A stretch of DNA of 64,000 nucleotides from Guadua angustifolia (taxonomy: Eukaryota; Streptophyta; Magnoliopsida; Poales; Poaceae): assembly GCA_036346375.1 (NCBI GenBank), contig CM070515.1, positions 5,416,423 through 5,480,422 of the forward strand, in the 5' to 3' direction. Each line of letters begins with the position of its first letter. The stretch's first letter is position 1. Position numbers and translations under genes: made by a program. Under the pieces are notes generated by a model that saw nothing but the letters and a program-made list of their open reading frames with translations, ran no database searches and was not told where the DNA came from. Positions 29,621 through 41,440 of the stretch are shown here, piece after piece.

Positions 29621-32262
29621 GTAGAATCAAGGATAATCGACTAGAAGAGAGGTGAATAAAAGGTTTTTAAATTTTTGGTTCTAATTGCAATTTATAAAAT
29701 CACTAAGCTAGAATAGCAAATATGACACTTTACAACTAAAGTCTCTAGTAGGGGTGGGCAATCGGTTTTTTCGGTTCGGTTTTTCCGGTTTTAAAAATTT
29801 CGTTTTAGATTTTCAAACCGAACCAAACCGAATCATAAAAAACGAATCAATTAACCGAACCGGATCGGTTCGGTTAATTAGGTTTCGTTAAACCAATTAC
29901 ATTGAATACCAATAAAGCGCGATCGGTCCAGAATTCGCCATTCAGAACTGGCTTAACCGATGTTAACACCATTCAGAATTCAAAAAGGAAGAAGGAACTG
30001 ATGTTAATACCAAAGATCGTGAAGAAGGAAGAAGTCGGCGACGGGTTTGGGCAGACGACATGAGCGTCTTGGCGAGGGCCGAGGTCAGCGAATGGTCGAC
30101 GCAGGTGGCGTTCTGGTACAACTCGGGCGTGAGTGCGTAATATTGACGCCGAGTACCGGTCTTGCCGATGGTGTCTTGCGCACGGACAACAAGACAGGTC
30201 GGCCAGTTGAGTCCTTGGCGGCGGCTCGCGAAGAGCCGTTGAAGCGGCGAAGGGCGACGGCGTCTTGCGCGGTGTTGCTTGGCTAGCGACACGGTGCCGC
30301 CCCGGCCGGTCTCCACTGCCAGAGCGACGCTTGAACTGGTAGGACACGGCGTCGCATGGCAGCGAGCGAGTCTTAGCGACGATGTCGGCCGCAGAGACGA
30401 CCCGCACGCCTTCTCCAACCGCCTTGATGGCGTCGATCACCTCGTATCCCCACGGAGAGGATTCAGGAATGGGGATGGGGAACTAGGGTTAGGGATCTTG
30501 TGACTTGTGAGTTCAAACGCGGATGGGGAATGTGGGCGGTAGGGGAACGCGAGTGAGACGCGGATGGGGAACGCGAGGGCCGAGTGGCCGAGCGGAACGC
30601 TGAGTGGGCCGAGTGGCCAATCGTGAGTCCGTGACCACTGATGAGAAATCGGTTATTTCGGTAAAATGGGTTTTTTCGGTTTTTGCAATATGAAAACCGA
30701 ACCGCAAACCGAAAACCGAATAGTACAAAAATAAAAACCGAACCGAAAACCGAAAAAACCGAAATTATCGGTTAATTCGGTTCGGTTCGGTTTTTCGGTT
30801 TCGGTTTAAAAGTGCCCACCCCTAGTCTCTAGTGATTACCCAGCACTCTAACAATTCAAGTATGAGCAAGAAATAATTCTAAGCACAAATAGTATACTTA
30901 AATTGCTAAAAAAGTGAATTGAGCACAAGAACAATAAATGCAAATCACAAGAGAATGATTTACAATATTTTTATCCCGTAGTCTTGGAGACTTGCCGATC
31001 TCCGCTAATCCACGTTGAGGTGACTTAAACAATTTCAAACTGGCTCTAACTTCTTGAGCCTTCCTCGATCACTAGGGTAGTTCTTCCCCGCTTCAGGTAG
31101 GTGAATTCCGGCCTTCACAAATTGTCGGGATTTCTCATAATCTTCGTTAAGAAGCTCATCACGCACAAATGCCTCCAAGCCGCTTAGAAGGCGGCAACCT
31201 TGAAGAGAATAGAGTAATGATGCTTGCTTGAAGATGAATCAAGTGTCTAAATGGCTCAAATGTATATGCAACACTTGAATACTTCTTACTCACTTAAAAT
31301 GAAAATTTTAATGTATTTGTGAGTAGAAAGGATTTGCTAGAACTCAATATGTATTCAATGAATAACCAAGAGCTTCTACCATACAGGTGTGGGGTTATTT
31401 ATAACCCTCACCCATTCTTTCAACCATTGGGGGTGAGATCCTGAACAAATCAAGGAATTCGGTACTACCAGTGTGGAAAGCCCGGTAGTACTGGGCTAAT
31501 CCCAATAGTCGATTTTGAGCAATTAATGTAGCAGAAAAGAGCCGTTGGAAATGGTCCAGTACTACCGCAGTAGTACCGACTTTTCTGGAGGGATCGATTC
31601 AAAATAGACTTTTTATGGAAAAAGAGTACCGTTGCATAAATCACTGTACTACCGAATTTTAACCTGCGGTAGTATCGCCCAGGATAGATCGCTCAAAACA
31701 CCCCTTTTTGGAAAAAGACTACCGGCCATTGGATCGGTACTTCTGCACTTGCGGTAGTACCATAGTTTTAATACCGGTAGCTCCGACTTTGAAAATCCAG
31801 GGAAAAAATAAAAAAGAGCTTCAGGAAAATAGGTACATTGTACAAATTAAGTGATCTGGCGATTATCTTGATTACTGGTGTTATGTCTCGGTGGTACCGA
31901 CTTTCTCGAAAAGCAATTTTTTGCTTTGAAGCACAACACCAAATGCAACTAGATATGATTTTTCAACAAGATGTGAGTCATGTAACATTTTAATCAGTTT
32001 CAACCTACTAGTCAATACCCCCCTTGATAGTACGGCATTTAACCTATCAATCTGATCTTTTTACTTCTACCTCTGAGATCGGTAAAAAACAAGATAAATG
32101 TTCTTAGATTACATATACTTTATCCTTGATTTTTTAGTTCCTCTCATAAACTTCAAATTTCTTAAGGTGCCAACGCGATGACCAACCTGTTTTTACAAGT
32201 TTAAGAGAAATTGTTAGTTCTTTAGCACAATTATCATAAATTACCAAAAACTTAATTAAAAA
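29621..32262 (-). mobile_element. Copia-type solo LTR (RIRE1/Angela-like), interrupted by a hAT
   Basis: On the minus strand its sequence parallels the plus-strand LTR at 48160-49521. Shared pieces are TACTATCAAGGGGGGTATTGAC, repeated GGTAGTACCG motifs, the block around the cleaned-up gene-like phrase CGATCGAGGAAGGCTC, and the end TTATCCTTGATTCTAC. After removing the hAT at 29749-30824 it is about 1.57 kb. No primer binding site, gag or pol adjoins it, so it behaves as a solo LTR. Both outer limits are approximate, and no target duplication could be confirmed. Confidence 0.6.
29749..30824. mobile_element. Non-autonomous hAT element with CGGTT-rich ends, 1076 bp
   Basis: Ends TAGGGGTGGGCA and TGCCCACCCCTA are perfect 12-bp inverted repeats. 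The 8-bp duplication GTCTCTAG lies at 29741-29748 and 30825-30832. Subterminal zones are packed with CGGTT/AACCG motifs, as in several plant hAT families. The centre (about 29990-30500) is GC-rich with frames of 151 and 155 aa on the minus strand. They have no recognisable domain and could be a captured gene fragment. Confidence 0.92.
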
Positions 32263-32460
32263 TAGGGGCCTAGATGCTTCAACGGCCAGGTTGTGGGTTC
32301 GATCCATAGTGTTTGACTCACGAGCCTCACTTTAATTAAAAATAGTATAGGTACACGTACAAGTGTGCGTTCAATGGGATAGTGTTCCCATGCTCCGTAG
32401 GCTCTAGAGCCTCTAATCAATTTTCTTGATGTGTGCAGCGGACGCACACGTGTGTGTCGC
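32262..32460. repeat. Candidate tRNA-derived SINE fragment
   Basis: GGTTCGATCC at about 32297-32306 matches the RNA polymerase III B-box consensus. It is preceded by TAGATGCTTCAACGG, an A-box-like element, at the usual distance of about 30 bp. No complete tRNA fold or 3' acceptor stem follows, so a functional tRNA is unlikely. Confidence 0.35.
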
Positions 32461-32491
32461 TATGTGTTCTATATTAATCCTTGTACCCTGA

Positions 32492-33373
32492 TGTCGGTGT
32501 TTCGAATATCGGCAAGTGAATTTTTAGTCAAGGGGTCGTGCGTTCCCTCTCCTTGAATGGTTTGACTCAGGGAGCCCAAGATGTATACTGATTCGGGCCG
32601 AATGTCCCTACTCCAGTTCGTGTAGTGGTTCTGTATTGCTTTGGGTGCAGATGACTGCACGGCGTTACAAGCGAGGGCTAAGGACTGGCCTTGAGCGCCT
32701 CGTATGACTCGGAGAATTAAGAACAGTTCACTCGTAAAAACCTGATCCCCTTCCCTGAGGGTTCTGCCCCCCTTTATATAGGCGGAGGGGGCATGTTACA
32801 TGGGAATTTGGAAAAGAAAAGGATGAGGTGTCCTACGCCTAGGAGTCTTGGTCTTCAGTCTTGACCGATGTCTGCTCACCCTATGCCGGGTCGGTAGATA
32901 CATTGAGTGGCATGGGTTTCTGTTTCGCCGGGAAGTGGCGCACCTACTCTTTGCGCGTCTGCCAGGCGCTGACGTCGTAACGCTTGGCTCTGGTGTTGCA
33001 TCGAGAGGGAGCGTATCCTCCCACTGTGCATGACTGGACGATGAGACTGTTGCTTGACTTCGGCAGCCTCCTCGCCACCTCGGGAAGGAGCCACCCGCCC
33101 TTCGCACGGTCATTCTAAGCCGTCGTGTCTGCGGGGCAGGTGGCCATCGACCGGTGATGATCTGGCATCCGACCCTTGGCGGAGATCGCCTTGGCTTGGT
33201 CGGAGCTCGTGGGGCACCCGACCCATGGCGGGGGTCGGACCGCCCCCCTGGTCGGTTTGGTCGGGGACGAGTGTCCTTCGTGGCCCAGCGAGACCTTCGG
33301 CCAGAGCTGGGCTTAGGGCAGCCCATTCGTCGTCCCGGACCGCTGGGGGTACCCATGGTACGAGTATTCGTCA
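32492..33373 (-). mobile_element. Gypsy-type solo LTR, 882 bp
   Basis: Starts TGTCGGTGTTTCG, ends ATTCGTCA, and is bordered by the perfect 5-bp duplication CCTGA (32487-32491 and 33374-33378). There is no primer binding site or internal sequence on either side, so this is a solo LTR left by LTR-LTR recombination. A TATA box, TATATAAAGG in minus sense (32771-32780), indicates minus-strand transcription. The frame of 192 aa on the minus strand is LTR sequence. Confidence 0.9.
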
Positions 33374-33378
33374 CCTGA

Positions 33379-33929
33379 TTAAAAAAAACCTAGATGAGGG
33401 CTATTTTGTACCCCAGAGTCAGAAATGTGAAATGACTTGTCAAGAAATCATCTACGTGTCCGCCACATGTGCACATTTTTCAGCCCAGCAGCAGCAGGCC
33501 GCGGCAACGCCGCCTGTACGCACGTTGCGACGGTCACCACCCCGCGGCCGGACGCATTTGTGCGTGCTACTCTAGACGTTCTGCTACCGCCGCTGCTTAG
33601 CGCTTACCACGGCGCGGGCAATATTCCAATCCCCCGTCTCCGCCGGCCTGCACGCAGCCGCGGGATTTCCGCGACCCATTCCAGCAGCGCCCGCGGCACC
33701 GCCTTGTCACAAGCGTGTAGCGTCTCCGTGCCGTGTGTTATCCTCGCTTGCCCTCTAGAGCCTTGTTTACGTAAGACTTGTGCAAAAACTGTCTAGAGGC
33801 CAGGGTATACCGGTTGTCTTTCTCAACGGATAGCTCCAAAGCCATTAGGTCTAATTTACTCTATTATTTGATTCCATCCACACGCACCCAACACCCGAGG
33901 AGGCATGTTTTTCCCGATCTCTGTATTTA
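33379..33929. other. GC-rich intergenic stretch
   Basis: It has short open frames (up to 119 aa, plus strand 33437-33796) without recognisable motifs. No gene is supported. Confidence 0.4.
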
Positions 33930-34233
33930 GGTCCGGTTTATTTAGGCTTAAAATTTTTGGTTTATATGTTAAAGCTAGCTTTTTAGCTTAAACAGCTTAA
34001 AAACCGCCAATGGTTTTTGTACGTGATAGAGGTGGATAATTTTATTTAACTTTCGTGTTATTAATCTAAAACCAACCATCAATAAGCCAAAAAAAGTCTT
34101 TCTCCATTGGCTTTTGACTTTTAATTATATGAAGACTTATAACTTTTGAAAAGTCCAGATAAAAAACTATTCGTTTATTTAGACTTTAGCTTTTTAATTT
34201 TTAAACCGATAAAAAAAATCAAACAAACAGGCC
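33930..34233. mobile_element. Tourist-like MITE, 304 bp
   Basis: Ends GGTCCGGTTTATTTAGGCTT and AAATCAAACAAACAGGCC are imperfect inverted repeats. TTA duplications lie at 33927-33929 and 34234-34236. Internal GCTTTTTAGCTTAAA and AGACTTTAGCTTTTTAA are also inverted copies. Confidence 0.8.
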
Positions 34234-34800
34234 TTACTATGTACACAGTCACTTTCGTCTTCTTCCTCCCATAGTCTCTGTCATCAAATCTCCAATATCT
34301 TACTGCTTCCCCAGATAAGCAGTCTCTTCCTCGTCCAGTAATCTCTCTCTCTCGAGCACCCCAATCCACAACTCCTTCCCGAAATCAAGCTGCGTCAGGT
34401 GCAAATCTCGGCAACGATCAGCAAACGAGGCCTCCTCCGTGCCATTCAAGTGGACACGAGATGAAGCCTGCAAGGCGACACGACGGGGAAATAGGCGCGA
34501 GAAGTGGCCACGAGCGGGGGAGGCGGCAGGCACAACAGGGGAAGAACGTGTGAGCGCGATGGAAGGGCAAATGAGCAAGCAGCAGTACGCGAGCATGCAA
34601 GGCTGCATGCGAGGAACCAGCGAGCGAGCAGGCGAGGTGATGTTGCACGCTGGCGTGACGATGCAGCCTTCGGCCAGCACGAATCATCGACGGGGGGAAG
34701 CCGAGAATAGGCACGACGGGGTGACTCATGTCCATGGCGAGCTCCATGGCCACGAAGGCATGGAGGTCCGACGTTGAGCATGGACGTAGATTGCAAGTAG
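34234..34800. other. GC-rich stretch, possible gene relic
   Basis: Overlapping frames of 110-126 aa exist on both strands (34300-34796). None shows a known domain, so no call is made. Confidence 0.3.
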
Positions 34801-34829
34801 CTCTTGCTTGTTTTTTTTAAAAAAAACTT

Positions 34830-35280
34830 GGTTGAATTTTGAATCTTTTTCGAACATTTCTATTTTTTTTAAACTTTCTTTGCAATATTTGAAACTTTTC
34901 AAAAAAATTCCTTCTTTAAACTCCTCCTTTGAAATCTTGTTGAACATATTTATATCTGAAACCACATTAAATTTCATATTTAAAACTCGTTGAAACTTAA
35001 GTTTCATATTTGAAACTAACTGAAGTTTCAATTTTTTGAGACCTGAAACTCATGCTTGAAATTTGAAGTTTCTGTCTTCTATACTCAATTGCAGTTTTTG
35101 GAACTTGAAACAAATATGAAACTACTTTGAATTAGTGAAACTTGTTGAAACTACTCAAAAGTCTTATTGAAAAATTCTTGAAACTTCAATTTTTTTTAAA
35201 CCCGAAACTTCCACAAAACTTATTGTATCGTTAAAACTTGCATGAAACTTACTGCACTATTGAAACTTTATGAAACTTTG
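34830..35280. repeat. Irregular GAAACTT-rich tract
   Basis: The heptamer GAAACTT and close variants (TGAAACT, GAAACTA, AAACTTG) recur more than fifteen times over 450 bp at irregular spacing. It is a low-complexity, non-coding tract. Confidence 0.8.
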
Positions 35281-35339
35281 CTATACCGGTGATAGCACTT
35301 TCAACGCTATACCGTTGGTTAGCTACTTCCCTAAACTCG

Positions 35340-35780
35340 GTCCTATTTGTTTGAGCTTTTCTTTAGCTTAAAAGCTAAAAAATAAATAAAGGGGTGGTTT
35401 TTTAATTGGCATTTTAAAAGTTATGAGTCTTTATATAACTAAAAGTTAAAAGCCATTAGATATAATTTTTTTGCTTATTGAGGATTGATTTTAAAATAAT
35501 ACCACTAAAGTTATGTTAAAAATAACCGCCTCCACAACATATAAAAGATGACAACTTTTAGGTTGCTTAAGCCAAAAGGTTAGCTTTATGGTATAAACGA
35601 AAAAGTTTAAGCCTAGACAAAAAGATTTTTTTAGCTTACATCTTAAAGTCAGTGATTTGGATAATTAGTTTAAAAGCAATTTGTTTTTACGTGGTGACAG
35701 AGATAGGTAATTTTGCTCAAACTTTAATCACATTAGCCTAAAATCAATCCTCAATGAGTCGAAAAACCACCTCTCCGGGC
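35340..35780. mobile_element. Degenerate MITE-like sequence related to 33930-34233
   Basis: Shares GTCCTATTTGTTTGAGCTTT, TTAAAAGCTAAAAAATAAA, AAGCCATTAG and AGGATTGATTTTAAA with the Tourist-like MITE in inverted orientation. A second partial copy follows at about 35640-35780. Ends are eroded. Confidence 0.5.
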
Positions 35781-36383
35781 GGCTTCTTGAAACTTTAACA
35801 AATCCCAATTGAAAACTACTCCCCAACATTAAACTCCACAGGCCGCCCGGTGAAATTTGTTGTGCCCGACCGCCATGGGTGAAGGATGGAGATTGAACCC
35901 ATTTATGACGAATTCACAATCCACTGCCTTCCGATCGACTTGTACCGATAGTTGCACATGACAGTGTCGCCAACATGGAGACATAGTATAAACATCTTTA
36001 AAAAATAAATTACTAAGGGAAGCAAAAAGTTGTCTGCTCCAGCTGATATAACATAGGTACATCAGAGTACGCAAATGGCAGATGTACACACTACACACTA
36101 CGACACAGAATGACCAAAACATGGCATAACAGCATCCGAGTAACTCCAGACACGACCGACAAACAAATCGTCCCAAACCTTTGCAGGACCGAAACTGTGC
36201 TAATTCTGTTCATCAGGCTGTCGTACCGGTACCACCAAACGCTGATAGAAAAAAAAAACCGATCCTTTGGAGCTCCAAGAGACACAAAATCGACTAATCG
36301 AGTACGCGCCGCACCGCACATCAATCAACAGCTGCACGCTACCGAGCTGGCTCTTCCCAAATACATAATGTCAAGTTGACAAA
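35781..36383. other. Intergenic stretch, nothing firm
   Basis: A GGTTCAATCTCC (minus, about 35890-35901) resembles a pol III B box, but no A box or tail supports a SINE call. Frames of about 115 aa on the minus strand have no known domain. Confidence 0.3.
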
Positions 36384-36640
36384 GTGAGTTTTTTTTATTT
36401 TTTTCTCGCAATTTTGGCTTAATTTTTTTTTCAACTTTAGCTCTTAGGAGACGACATATGTTCTCTTGTTGCGGTATGAGATCACAGTCTGTTGTGACAC
36501 AGGACCGTAGTAGTTTCACCTACGAGGTTAAGAGTGTGGTAGGTATATGCTCTTTTATAGAAGCACGCTATGTAACTTCTGTGACTGAAAAAGAACTAAA
36601 TTTGCAATTTTATTTAGATAAGAGCTAAACATTTAAAAAA
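36384..36640. mobile_element. Weak MITE candidate
   Basis: TTTAGCTCTTA at about 36436 is inverted as TAAGAGCTAAA at about 36619, bounded by T/A-rich flanks. It is similar in style to the MITEs at 49938 and 62409, but the inverted repeats are short. Confidence 0.3.
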
Positions 36641-36904
36641 GTTGAGTCTTTTTGCTTCCGAGTTCCGACAAAACAAGGTTACGCTGCGCCCTTCCCGTGC
36701 CTGCCTGCCTCCATTTTCCTGGGTGCCGGGTAAGCTGTTTTGGCCGAAAGCGAGACATCTGTCTAGCGTAAGCGCACATGCATCCGCAGGCGAAATTCGA
36801 GCCCATCGAATTGCATTTGTACCCGGCCGCCATTCCACCAAACAAGCCGGCGGCTGGCCGTCGAAAACCACACGCGGCCCACCGCTACCGGCGCGCGTAC
36901 CTAA

Positions 36905-36912
36905 AATATAAA
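36905..36912 (+). promoter_or_regulatory. TATA box upstream of the small gene at 37060
   Basis: AATATAAA followed by a C run lies about 150 bp before the ATG. The sequence on both sides is GC-rich (36650-36900), so the AT-rich octamer stands out. The start site is expected near 36935-36945. Confidence 0.5.
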
Positions 36913-37059
36913 CCCCCCCTTCCTACACCGAATCCTTAGCGCCATAATTGCGAGCTGCTTTAGTTTCCGACAACCAGTACACCACCATCACCTCTGTTCT
37001 TTTCTTGTTTCTTGGTTGGGTTCGTTCCGATCGTTCGTTTCTTGGGAGATCGATCGTTG

Positions 37060-37319
37060 ATGGCTTCCATCGTTCTGCTGCTGTCGGAGCTGCTCGGCGG
37101 CGGGGAGAGCACCAGCGTGCTGGCGGCCAACTGCTACATGAGCGGCCACAGCCTGCGGGACTTCCGGCCCGCCGCGGCAGCCAAGGGCGAACGGCCGCCT
37201 GCGGGGCGAAGCAGGCGGCGGATGCCGAGGGGAGGCGCAAGGAGGAGGAGGAGAAGAAGGGGGAGTCGTTCGAGGATCTCGCCGTGTCCAGGATAGCGGT
37301 GGACGTGATGTGGCCTTGA
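37060..37319 (+). CDS. Possible small protein gene with an apparent frameshift
   Basis: The ATG at 37060 opens MASIVLLLSELLGGGESTSV, continuing to SLRDFRPAAAAKG. In that frame the rest becomes Arg-rich and ends at 37296 (78 aa). Switching frame near 37190 gives GAKQAADAEGRRKEEEEKKG and then SFEDLAVSRIAVDVMWP with a stop at 37319, which looks more like a real protein end. A one-base error or a true frameshift is therefore likely, giving about 86 aa if joined. The TATA box and leader upstream favour a transcribed gene. I do not recognise the family. The N-terminal 10 residues are hydrophobic but short. Confidence 0.45.
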
Positions 37320-38114
37320 GTGACCAGTATTCTTCAGAGTTCAGACTTGAAGTCCATTGTTTGTGTTTCTTGCGAAGAACAGAGATGCGATCTCTCTCTT
37401 TGCCTCGAGTTCTTTTTATTGAACATGTAAATATACTACTGCAAGTGATTGTTGAATGCTCTTCATGCTATTTTTTCCTCGGCTTTTCCTTAAAAAATTG
37501 TTCTTCAGGGTTTCATGCATCAGTTTACGTTGTATACTTGTATGAGTAGGCTTCTACGAGCATAAAAACTCGGCATGCCACTACAAGTGAGACGGCAGAT
37601 GATCTGATGACCATCTAGAGCACTATCGCACATATTCAGCTTCTGAAAAAAGGGGATTCTGGGCACTATCGTATAACCATGTGGAGCACTTCACTTCTCA
37701 GGCGAGAAATGCTCATAAAAATACATGTTATAATCAAGCGGATAATGATAATCCACCCTGCTAATTAGTATCATATGGCTCAAGTCACTGGTTCGCAATT
37801 TCTACTTAATTCTAAGTAAAGTGGTAAACCTTATACTACGCCCTTGCGCGGTATGACCCATCATGTAGTGCTAATTCTTGGCAGAATACTCCATATGCTT
37901 CAATAACATTAACCAAATGTATTATGTGCTGCTGCAAAACGTACCGAGCTTCTTCTTCCCTCCGGAAACGTACCGAGAGTCTGCAAACTCGCAATTCATT
38001 CTAAACTGTTATTGTAGTTGAACGAACTTGCACCTGCTACAATACAGTTCCGGGTTGTTTTGTGTTGTTCAGATAATCCAGAACAGCTCAGGAGCTTTTA
38101 TTCCAATAAATTAG
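37320..38114. other. 3' flank of the small gene and of the PhzF pseudogene
   Basis: 37940-38114 is similar to 50690-50860, downstream of the intact PhzF gene (shared CAGGTTGTTTTGT-type and CAGATAATCCAGAA pieces). The gene duplication therefore extends past the stop codon. 37320-37900 has no recognised feature. Confidence 0.55.
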
Positions 38115-38679
38115 TTAATTGTTAAACCAGCATATAGCTGAGTTGCTCACACCCGTAGCTGCATCTTCCAACTCCAGGTATAATTTTCCACTCCTTGGAG
38201 ACGCCTGGTGATATATGAACACATAAAAGGAAAACGAATATGATCTGGTTGACTGAGCACACTTTGAAGGTTTTTTTTTTTTTCTTTTAAAAAATGAATC
38301 ACCAAATAGTAATTTGCTCATCGTAAGAGTTGAGAGGAGTAGAGGACATACTTGAAACGCCGTCAGTTTTTGTTTCCCCGATAGGGTGCCAAAACACAAT
38401 GTGCACTTCCACTGACAGGATCCTGTCAAAACATAGTGATGAAGGGTTATGAAAGATGAAGTTTGCTGGCATTAGCAATTGTTAATAAAAATTTGGCATA
38501 AGCATTCATCATCAAAGCGGATTCCAGAATGTTCAGGAGTCAGGACAGTGAAGTATCACAAACTTGGTGGCTCTTTGACAGTCTTAATTATGCAGTTACA
38601 GTGATTTTCTTAACGCAAAATTCATTAAATAAGCTGAATAAGACAAATAAAGTAAGAGGTAGTGGTCCACATGTTTGCC

Positions 38680-40256
38680 GATATATGTTGCTACGCGACA
38701 TAAGAGCAAACTGTAGCACAAAAAATTTTCTGAGAGGGAATTGACGCGTGAGTTCCATGCTTCGTCAGATATTTTTCTATGCATAACATATTTAATATCG
38801 GACTCATTTGGCGAGGTTTGTCATACCGACTGTAGCAGTTCAAACAGATTTCAACTCTGACTCTCCGTTTTTTTTTAAAAAAAAAACAGTTTAGATATTA
38901 GATGTCAACATATATAACGCAAGAAATTAACTTGAACGCCATGTCATCCGAATCCCACCCACGAGAGTTGGCAGGTTTGGTGGTGGGCATGGAACTCAAA
39001 TATACACATACAAACATAGCCGACATGTTCTAAGATATTACAAATTCTAAGCTTTTAAAAGCAAAATTAATTCAATCAGCATATTTAGTTTATTAAAAAG
39101 ATGATATATTAATATTTTTAAAAATTTTAGAGATACCGGTGCACACCCGGCCGGCACCTCCTGTATCCAAGTTCAATCGACCGGTGACATGTCCATACAA
39201 AATCACAACGCCCCCACGGCTTCTCGCTCACGCGTGAAGTAACGCAAGAGCAAGAAGCCAGACATGGATAGATAGCCAAGGAAAAAAATAGCACGCTAGA
39301 GAAGTAAGTTGACTGAAGAGAAGGAAAAGGCGCCAAAATGCCGCTGGCTTCTGCTCACCTGCTTTTATTTCGTCCGTCGTCATGTTTGATATATAGTGAG
39401 CTCCTACATCAAACTTCTTTGGTTGATCTCGCTTGACGAGTAGTCCTCGCGGTTGCCGCTGCAGATCAATCCAACAATTGGTTGAGATTGTAGCGAGCTA
39501 TTTATCCATGGAAGTGCAGCACAGATTCTACATTGAGGTGAGACCGACTATAGATCGAAATGAGCATAGTGCATGCTCTCTCAATGAGACAGAACTGGAT
39601 ATGGAATTCACACTAGCGCAATACGAAGAACAGATTTAGCTATGAATTTCGTAGTTCGAATTCCTAATTGGTAGGAAACCGGCTGCGTCTCAATATGAAC
39701 CAATACAAGAAAGTTTCATATCATATTATTTTGCACCTCATATGGGAGCAAGATTATTTAAAGCTTAAAAAAAAAACGTCGTCCAATGTATCATATGCAC
39801 CATGTTAATTGTAAGGCCAAGATACATGATCCACATAATTTATACACATCAACACCATGCTTGGGTGTCAACGAGAGACAAATGCCACTTGATCATCTCT
39901 ATATTACCATCGATCTGTGACCGATGAAGTTAGGCGTATCTACATTATTACCTATCTACGACTATCGATGCTAGACACAGTTTGGCCTAGTGCCGACGAA
40001 GTAAGGATGTTGATACGCGACATAAGAGCAAACTGTGTAGCACAAAAATTTTCTGAGAGGAAATTGATGCGTGAGTTCCATGCGTCGTCAAATATTTTTC
40101 TATGCATAACATATTGAATATCGGACTCATTTGGCGGGGTCTGTCATACAGACTGTAGCAGTTCAAACAGATTTCAACTCTGACCCTCCGTTTAAAAAAA
40201 CAGTTTGGAAATTAGATGTCAACAACTCAACATATATAACGCAAGAAATTAATATT
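38680..40256. repeat. Repeat block C1 with flanking 250-bp direct repeats
   Basis: 38680-38930 and 40005-40250 are near-identical (CGACATAAGAGCAAACTGT, TATGCATAACATATT, AGTTCAAACAGATTTCAACT). Between them lies 39010-40005, which recurs at 41465-42865. It includes ACCGGTGCACACC, ACATGTCCATACAAAATCAC and TATTTATCCATGGAAGTGCA. Its class is unknown. The 68-aa frame at 39433-39639 is preserved in part in the second copy but shows no known domain. Confidence 0.7.
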
Positions 40257-41075
40257 TTTTTTTTAGATGAAGGAAGATTTTATTAATTTCAAGAACATTA
40301 CATCAAGATGATACAAATCCTTAAAATTTCTTCCGGCCTCTGCTTAACAAGAAGCACAAGCCTTAAACAAAACAAAAAAGAAAAAAGAGAAGTCTTGATT
40401 GCTACGTACCTGGATCGCAGAGCTCTCCCCTTTTCATTGAATTGCTTAGCGAAAACATCATCGAAATCTTCTCCGTAAGCAATCCGTAGCCTGGATTTCC
40501 AACATTCAGGCGCCACCACCAAGAACATCATGGCTATTTGAATCATTCGCCCCAAAATCTTGAACGCGATCACGGACTCCATATCGTCTATGACCACCAA
40601 CTTGAAATCTTGGGGGCGAAGACCACCACGACAGGAAGTGGATCACCATAGCTGCGACCATTAAATCGATCGCCACCAGCAGTCGTTCGCCGCCATGAGC
40701 TTTAAATTGATTCTTAAAGCATCGTGCCCAATATCCTGCGATCCGGTTGCATCACCGAGATTGGACTCAGAACAAAGCCGCATTGCTCGCATCCTTTGGC
40801 ATTTTTGTCGTTACCCTTGGAGCCGAACCCTCGTCCTTCGCGCCGCTTCCTCGGGAGTCGCACCTCAATTTGACTTTGCACGATCGGATCGCCAATCTAC
40901 ACATTTTGAAGAACAATAATTCCCCTTCAAGCCGGGGATCACCGTATCCATGAGCGACACCGGAGACGGACTCGCGATCTCTGCCATAGAAGGCACCAAG
41001 CGTGACGCGGCGCAGGAGAGAATCCACGACCTCCCAGGCGCCGCGCTCATTCCATCGCGAGAGAACGTCGATGAG
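40257..41075 (-). mobile_element. Poly(A)-tailed retroposon (LINE-like), 819 bp
   Basis: On the minus strand it ends AATAAAATCTTCCTTCATCT followed by a poly(A) run (T run at about 40255-40263). A perfect 13-bp duplication, AGAAATTAATATT, flanks it at 40244-40256 and 41076-41088. Variable-length duplication plus a poly(A) tail indicates target-primed reverse transcription. The 5' part is GC-rich with a 117-aa frame but no RT domain. Its tail is similar to the LINE end at 42345. Confidence 0.85.
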
Positions 41076-41091
41076 AGAAATTAATATTGCA

Positions 41092-41440
41092 TGACGGTTT
41101 CGTAATATGGTTACTCCCACCTTTAATATACCGTTTTAATGATATTGTTATACCCCTTTATCCTTTTGAGACTGATTATAAGATACTCCAAATTGAGTTC
41201 TATGAAAAAATTCATTAAAGTCCACCCTTTATAGCATAATTTGTTTATATATTTATTTTACGTATGGAAAAAGGTATGTAACAAAAAATAAAGGGTTTAA
41301 TGCAATTTTTCAATTATGTTGCATTGAGTATTTTAGAATTATTATTGAAGCATACCGAAAGTGATAAAAAGTATAAAACGTTTATTTAAGTAGTATTTTA
41401 GAGGTGGGAATATGTACTCCCAAGAGTACGAAAAGGCTCC

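Noticed and set aside
32290..32310. Possible tRNA gene from the GGTTCGATCC box
   Set aside because: No acceptor stem, anticodon arm or 3' end can be formed. SINE-like at best.
32796..33575. 192- and 173-aa frames
   Set aside because: Mostly inside the gypsy solo LTR, which is bounded by a perfect 5-bp duplication.
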